64,000 nt of DNA, taken from the NCBI GenBank assembly GCA_028023455.1, contig JAQFVV010006203.1, forward strand, positions 7,656,821 through 7,720,820, in the 5' to 3' direction. Both the position numbers and the translations under genes were made by a program. The notes under the pieces are model-generated. The model searched no databases. It was not told where the DNA came from and saw nothing but the letters and a program-made list of their open reading frames with translations. The stretch's first letter is position 1. The number at the start of each line of letters is the position of its first letter. Below are positions 57,536 through 64,000 of the stretch, one piece after another. The DNA comes from Epiperipatus broadwayi (lineage: Eukaryota > Onychophora > Udeonychophora > Euonychophora > Peripatidae).

Positions 57536-59882
57536 TTGTATTTTGTCTTCAAAATAATAAAAAGCAATTTTATAAAAAAAATTCCAATATCTTTATATTT
57601 TAATTTTGTATGGGACATTTAAAAAAAGGTCGATGTCTATCAAGGCAAAGCAGATTTTGGCTTATAAAATATACATTTGAGCAGCAAATTAATAATTTTT
57701 ATCTGTATAGGTGACGTTCATACTTTAAAAAAAAAAATCGTGCATTTATTTCAGCATTCCCAGAATAACATTAATAATATTTTTTTTCTTTTTGAATATA
57801 TTTTAGAACTTTACAGAAGCAATTTTCCTCATAATTACTAAATCATTGACATAAATATTGTAATTTAATTTACAGATTTTTCCTCACTGCTCATCATAAA
57901 GTATATTTCTTTTCAATATTCCATGCATCTGTTTCAATGATTAAATTATTTCTTGTAGTTCTGCACAATATTTGAGTCATCATTTGAATTTATTCAATCA
58001 CAATCTGTCTTGTTCGTAAGTTCTTAAGAATTATTTCCAACAAGTATTTGTGAGGAGACTCCATTTACTTTATGTTCACTAAGATCAAAAGTATTAGCAC
58101 TCATAATTTTGATTGTTTTTTGTTAAAATTAATGCTTTTCCTAGAGTGTTTCAGTTGCCACAATGGTTAACACTTCATGGTTTTAGAATTAATCACAATA
58201 TATCTATTATTAAGACTTAATCATCTATCTGTAAAATATCACGACTTTATTTGAATATATATAGCATATAAGTTTTAGGAACATTTTTTTACTCTAGAAC
58301 TATCTATTGTAAGCCAGAATAATTAATAAATGTTTATTGGTAATACTATTATATATATCCTTATATCGTTTCTGGGTTACAATCTTTGTTAATGAATACT
58401 TGTGAATCTAATGCACTTCATAGAAAGCAGACACCTTTTATATATTTTATATTAACAATTTTAAAACAGCTTAAGACTTTGAACCCAAGGCAAGATATAT
58501 TTATTTATATAGATCTGACATTGTCTATAATTATATATGTTACTGAGAGTAGTTTTATATTAATTGCAATTTTTTTTTCATGTAGAGCATTTATGAACTT
58601 CAGATTATTTTTGAATAATTAGATTAGCTTGATGCTACATAAGAACTGAAAGATGAGAGCTTGATATGAAGGGTATTTCCTCAGTAAATATTCAATTTAG
58701 GAAACTTGTAAGTTAGAAAATAATTCTGGGAAGGTGGATAACATATTCTTTTTTACCTGTCCCATTTCTTATCCAAGTATTAAAATAAATGATTCCAAAG
58801 TAGAGTCAACAAAACTGTTACTAAAAGCTTATATTAAATATAAACAGAGTCAAATGTATGATGTTTTGCTGGTATTGCTATCCTATCCTGCAATTAATAT
58901 AAAACTAAGATCATTAAGATGTATAATTAACCTAATATCAAATCTAAAAAGGGTGTTCCAGTGAAAAAATGACTGATTTTCTTCAACTTGTCTGTAGTGC
59001 CAAATCTGAGTAACATATGCATTATGTAGTGAGATAATTTAGCTATTCATTAAAATTTTTTTAAGGCACTAACATTTCTAGATTATGAGTTTATAATTGA
59101 AAAGTGATAGTGTGATTTGTACCCTAACTAGTGACAAAAGAAAGTACTAACATTAAATTTAGTTTTTATTAAACGAAACTGCTACTGAAAGTTCTGAAAT
59201 AATTCAAACTATGTATGATAGCAAAGGCATGAGTCACAAGTACACTTTCAAATAGTCAAAATAAGAGTCATAGATCACATGACACTATCTCTTAAGCTTG
59301 TGGTTTGCAAAATTTCATAATGGTGTGGTGAATATAAAAGACAATCCACAAAGATAGAAAAAAACACTGTCACATTTTATGTTGTAACTTGTGATTCAGA
59401 CAGTAATTCTAACTTTTGTGATGAATAGCTAAGTTATATCACTATGTAGCACATATATTGATTTAGAGTTAGCACTTCAGGTACCTTCGAGAAGGAATCA
59501 GTCATATTTTACTGGAACACATACAAGCAAGTTGATTTGGATTAAAAATCTAACAAAATTTTCAACTTCAGTCTATTAGCTTGTTACCATAAAAGAGCAA
59601 AAGTTAGCTGTTTGATATGAGGTGCATTAGATCCACAAGTTCTCAATGAATAAAATAATGTCAAACTAATCTGGGCATAAGGATATAGTTTATGTCTCAC
59701 ATCCATTTATTACTCAAGTTTAAGGCTTAATCATATTCAGCTATTTCCAAGAATTTTTGTCTAAAGAAAATAATAGATGAAGTAACAAATAAAGGATTTT
59801 AGACTATATTTGCTTATGTAGGTTCACAAATTTAACCAGTTTTTTCCGATTTGTAATCAGGTTTTTATAGAATTTAAACTTC
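57536..59882. other. Unassigned AT-rich sequence
   Basis: No gene recognised. A GCCACAATGGTTAACACTTC string near 58156 may be a worn SINE 2 head. ORFs at 58386 and 58734 have no recognisable domain. Confidence 0.45.
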
Positions 59883-59884
59883 AT

Positions 59885-60020
59885 GTGGAGTTTTGCTAAG
59901 TGGTAGAGTGACAAAGATAAGAAGTAAACTTTTAGGGATCAATTGATTACAATTGTCAGACTCTATTAACATGCTTGAACGTTAAATACTCTCTCAGGAA
60001 ATAGACCATATGATTACACA
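59885..60020 (+). repeat. tRNA-derived SINE, family 1, copy h
   Basis: Head GAGTTTTGCTAAGTGGTAGAG (59888-59908), then a decayed B box (GGGATCAATTGATT) and tail ATGCTTGAACGTTAAATACT ... GGAAATAGACCA. Confidence 0.65.
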
Positions 60021-60609
60021 TGAACATAAAAAAACAACACAAAAGTAGAACAAATTTTCTATTTCATTGGTGAAAATTTTATTAGAAATAATTTCAAGCA
60101 ATTTATTTCTTATCCATTGATGCAATTTATGGTAGAATGACATTATATAATTAAGTTAGGGAAATCTTTAATAAATCAGTGACGATTTTTGATCAAGTGC
60201 TATGATGCAGTCTACTTACTTTTCACATGTTCTTAACTGTCAAATTATATATTGTAACCTAATATTTTGCCATCATAATTAATTAATATAGTTAAAAAAA
60301 CTAAATATTTTATTGGCTCTGTTTTCTAGTTAAACAAAGTAAATCCACTACTATTAATTAGATAGCGTGTAATATAATCCAAAATGAAATTTAAAAGTTT
60401 CTCATAGTACTACCTAAGAGAATAAAAATTTGTAGTATTTAAAGATGTCCTCTGAGAAGATTTTATTGATCAATGCATATTTAAAATATATGTGTCTGCT
60501 TTATCATTTGTTTTTGTTTGAAAAGTGCAATTGAAGTTTTTATTATTATCTACAAGCAGAAAACACCCACACATAAAATTGATATTGTAGAAAATATACA
60601 AAATAGGAT
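60021..60609. other. Unassigned AT-rich sequence
   Basis: Nothing recognised. Confidence 0.4.
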
Positions 60610-60815
60610 ACACTTTATTTGAATATTCCAATTACATTCAACTGTTAATAATAGCACACAGGTTAGTATATATGCACAATGTTTCGAGAGATGTTATTCT
60701 TTCTTCTTCTGGTATGCTGGCCTGACCAGTAACAATACTAACATGGGAATCGAAGTTGGACTCTTGAATACTGAATTTTAAGGTAATACTCTAACCAAAT
60801 GAGCCTTTGTCAAGA
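60610..60815 (-). repeat. tRNA-derived SINE, family 2, copy c (single)
   Basis: Minus strand: GGCTCATTTGGTTAGAGTAT head (complement of 60788-60807), B-box region degraded (ACTTCGATTCCC), TGTTACTGGTCAGGCCAGCA body, CTATTATTAACAGTTGAATG tail. Here it has no inverted partner. Confidence 0.85.
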
Positions 60816-61539
60816 AATATATCCATTTGTCATTATTGAAATCAACTTTTTATATTGTTGAAATAAAAGGTCATACTTCCAAGCTATTAAATTTACATAT
60901 TCATTTATTAAATTTATCTATACCATTTACTATTACTATCTGAAATACAAATTAGTAGGGTAAGGTGATGTTCAATAAAAATCCCCTTTATACTTATCAT
61001 AACTAGAATAACTTAATAACTTTAAATCTATATGACTTTTAATTGAATGATTAAGATTGATTTAATTAAAAACATTGAAAATTAATTAATTGAACATTAT
61101 ATTTAATTTAAAATTAAGAGAATGTGTTAATTTGTTAACCTTATTTAAAAGAACATATTACTTTTACATCAAATTAGTTTTTTTACACAATATATCTGAA
61201 CAAAATATATGTAATTAAGAATACTGTACATTAAAATGATTATCCTACATCTATAAAAATACCCTGAGAAATTAATTGATCTTAAATTAAATATATCATT
61301 GAATTCTGGAATATTTCTTATTATTCATTTTATGTGGAAAATAAACATGCATTCATTTTAGTTTACTTTTCATAAGGGTGCAACCAATATCAAACACACA
61401 CCACATAAAACACACTCATCTCAACTGGTTGTCTTTTGCTCCTACCTGATTGCAACGTGAACTTTGGGTTATAATGTATATACTTTTAACAACTTTGGAG
61501 TGAAAATTCAAGAAAAAAATAAAATAAAGTTGGTAAAAA
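60816..61539. other. Unassigned AT-rich sequence
   Basis: Nothing recognised. Confidence 0.4.
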
Positions 61540-63588
61540 ATATCAGCTGTAAAGTCATCATCTAAGGCAGCAATTAGTAGCTGAAGATCGAGTATGATAA
61601 AATTCTCGTGATTCCAGATCAAGGATGCCATTTGGTGAGCATCCTTGATGATGACTTTATATTTTGTTACCTACAATTGAAGATCATTTTCAAGTGAAGG
61701 AAGATTACATGAATTGGAAAGACTGTCCAATGTTAAATGGGACATTATTGGATTTTGTGAAGCAGAAGAAAAGGTCAAGAGACACTTGATTTGAAAAGTG
61801 GACAAACTTTATCAAAAATAGACAAATATTGAAAACACAAATGGAGTTTGATTTTTTTAATAAATAAATTGAGAAAACCAACATTTGTGAAAATTGATGG
61901 TATATCTAACAGAATGGCAAGGTAAATTATTTACCTTAATGGAAGTTATTAAATGCAGATAATTTAGATTTCTGCCCCAACAAATTCTCATTGTCATGAA
62001 GATATAAAAGAATTTTATATAGATGTACATAATGCCTTTAATCACACCAAACAACATTTTAAAATTGTCGCATAAGAATTTAATGCTAAAATTGGAAAAA
62101 AATTGCTGTGGGTAAATTTGATTATGGTGGCAGAAATAAGAGAAAATACATATATGTAGAATTTGCAGGGGGAAAAAAAGGACAAATTCTTTCTTTAAAG
62201 AAAAAAAGCTAAATGAATATAGACGTGCAACATCCAAATGAAACAGAATCGGATTATATTTTGATTAAAAAAAAGATATATTTCAAGATTGTAATGTTTT
62301 CAATAGATTCAATGCAAGAAACTTAACCTTCAGAAATATTTAAATGAATTTAAACTAAAATTTGCTTTTTCATTCAAACTTGACTGAGATCAATGTAATA
62401 AAAACAGCTAATACACAAAAAGTGAAATTTTATCAGTAAATTTTCAATTGAGACAAAACATATATATAAAAAAAAGGAATATAAAAATATTTAAAGATGA
62501 TCCATTAAAAAAAAGAGTCAATAATGATATAAAAAATTATATAATTGTGAAATGGCAATCGATAGAAAAGAATAAAAGTTTCAAAAGTATAAATAACATC
62601 TCCTACTGAAACAAAAGAATGGCTAGATGATTGGAAGAATGCAATAATAATATTAATATTTAAGAAATATAATAAAGATGTTAAAAATTAAGATTTATTA
62701 GTCTTCTATCAGTTCTATTCAGATTTTTCCCCCAAGATAATTACAACTTGTCTACAGCAAACTTTGAATTCATACCAACTACAATAACAAGCTGGATTTA
62801 AAAGTGGTTTTAGCACAGTGGATCACATTTGCATATTGAGAGCAGTTATAAAAATGGTCAATGAATATAAATTTATATTATTTAAAATTTTAGATTATGA
62901 AAAGACAATATGATTCTATAATCTGATTCTCTAAGCATTTTCAGTGATTAAAGCTTTGGAACTATCAATATCCAGAATATTCTCATATTATAAAGACTAT
63001 TTATCAAAATACGATAGCAGTGATTAGATTACACTTTGATACTAAGAAGATGTCAAATGGTGGATTCCATATCCCAAAAACTTTTCTATCTATTTTACAA
63101 GGAGTATTTTGTGGATTAAAATGGAAAACTAAGGGGAATAAAAATAGAGTTTATTTAAGTCATCTAGATTTTTTAGAAGTTGTTGAATTTTGCAAGAAAT
63201 GCTTTAGAATTTCAGGAAATCTTGGGATAGTTATCAGATGAAAGTAAGAAAGTAGAACTAAAGACAAATACTAAAAAGATAAAAGTAATATTCAATGGAT
63301 GTTTTCAGAAGAAAAAAATTGACAATTATGAATTAGAAATTAATAAATATAAATACCTTAGCCAGATTAATTATACATTTGGAACATAATATATGAAATT
63401 TATTCATAGAATTAAAATTAGATGGAATGCTTTTGGTTAAAGTAACTTAAAAAGAAATGGCCTATGTATTTGAAAAGAAAAAAAATTAATATATTTGTTT
63501 AGCTAGTTTTAACTTATGGATTTGAAACTTGAATACTTAAAAAAGAGCAATACAGACACTTCAAAAACTCTCAAGGCAATATGAAGAT
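61540..63588 (+). pseudogene. RTE LINE, plus strand, heavily decayed
   Basis: Follows the 30.5-kb RTE from the leader (AAAGTCATCATCTAAGGCAG, GATCATTTTCAAGTGAAGGA) through endonuclease text (61700-62300), RT (QAGFKSGFSTVDH near 62788-62826) and on to an RAIQ-like block near 63545. The catalytic box reads DFLEVV instead of DFADDVV (63166-63184). Numerous stops and an internal loss of linker sequence. It breaks off at about 63588 where a minus-strand RTE 3' end begins. Confidence 0.85.
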
Positions 63589-63589
63589 T

Positions 63590-64000
63590 CATCATCATCA
63601 CCAACCATTATCAATCCACTGCAGGATGAAGATTTGTCCAAATTCAATCCATCTCTGATCTTTAACTCCTTTTCTCCACATCATCCCTGCACACTTTCTT
63701 ATTTCACCCATCCATCTCACATGTGGCCTCTTTCTGGGTCTTTTACAATCTCTTGGAATCCAGTTTAAGATTTCAATTGTCCATCTATTATTATCTCTTC
63801 TAGCAATATGTCCAGCCCAACTCCACTTCAGTCTTTTAATTTTTCCAATGAGGTCAGTAACACCTCTTTTTTCTCTTACTTATATATTGTGTTTTCGATC
63901 TCTTCTTGTTACTCCTAACACGCATCTCTCTATACTTCTTTGAATGGTCTGAAATCTCTGTATTGCACTTCTATTAAGTGTCAAAGTCTCAGATCCATAA
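63590..64000 (-). pseudogene. RTE LINE 3' portion, minus strand, runs off the window
   Basis: Begins with TCATCATCATCACCAACCAT, the complement of the GAT-repeat 3' end, and continues through the C-terminal domain (RPRKRPHVRWMGEIRKC near 63696-63746; LKWSWAGHIARR near 63797-63833) to YGSETLTLNR at the window edge. Only one stop is apparent (in the KHNI*VRE segment), so it is the least decayed RTE C-terminus here. It interrupts the plus-strand RTE copy and is younger. Confidence 0.92.

Noticed and set aside
61857-62237. 126-codon minus-strand ORF
   Set aside because: Antisense to a decayed plus-strand RTE endonuclease; F/I/Y-rich composition.

Overview
This is an AT-rich (about three quarters A+T by eye), intron- or intergenic-type stretch of an animal nuclear genome. 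I found no host protein-coding gene, rRNA or functional tRNA gene that I can defend. Nearly everything recognisable is transposable-element sequence in different stages of decay. The mix is RTE-type LINEs ending in GATGAT repeats, a second craniofacial-protein-2-like LINE, a Ty3/gypsy LTR element primed by a Ser-tRNA-like site, hAT and Merlin DNA transposons, three tRNA-derived SINE families and several fold-back MITEs. This suggests an invertebrate metazoan. The sequence alone does not fix the phylum, and short ORFs are mostly chance in AT-rich DNA.

Layout. 0.6-0.9 kb: two SINEs (family 1) head to tail. 2.7-10.05 kb: one minus-strand RTE LINE cut into four collinear pieces by three insertions. 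These are a 496-bp hAT MITE with a perfect 8-bp target duplication, a 2.67-kb unidentified insert flanked by CTATT, and a 2-kb block holding a SINE (family 3) and palindromic repeats. 12.4-13.7 kb: a degenerate minisatellite and a broken coiled-coil gag-like ORF. 14.8-19.1 kb: fold-back elements, including a 0.64-kb palindrome. 19.6-21 kb: a GC-richer Merlin transposon with a dead transposase. 21.9-29.8 kb: MITEs and SINEs in AT-rich filler. 30.5-33.8 kb: the most complete RTE LINE, plus strand. 34-36 kb: SINE family 1. 38.1-39.2 kb: a 1-kb palindrome whose arms are tRNA-derived SINEs (family 2). 39.35-42.7 kb: an RTE with its 5' part inverted, abutting a truncated second LINE. 42.96-44.7 kb: a young, internally deleted Ty3/gypsy element with both LTRs and a GTAT target duplication. 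46.7-47.1 kb: a second inverted SINE-2 pair. 49.9-51.7 kb: an RTE 3' scrap, a (TTA)n microsatellite and an LTR-like GC-richer block. 53.4-57.5 kb: fold-back MITEs, including a 0.7-kb element with long terminal inverted repeats. 60-64 kb: SINEs, then a plus-strand RTE interrupted by a younger minus-strand RTE that runs off the window.

How the parts relate. The RTE LINE is the dominant autonomous-type family (six insertions), but every copy here is disabled. The other elements are mostly non-autonomous derivatives that depend on enzymes encoded elsewhere. Observations most worth a second look: tRNA-promoter SINEs arranged as long inverted repeats (twice), the unidentified 2.67-kb insert, LTR differences that all look like CpG deamination, and an RTE reading frame restored by an 8-bp loss plus a 41-bp tandem duplication.
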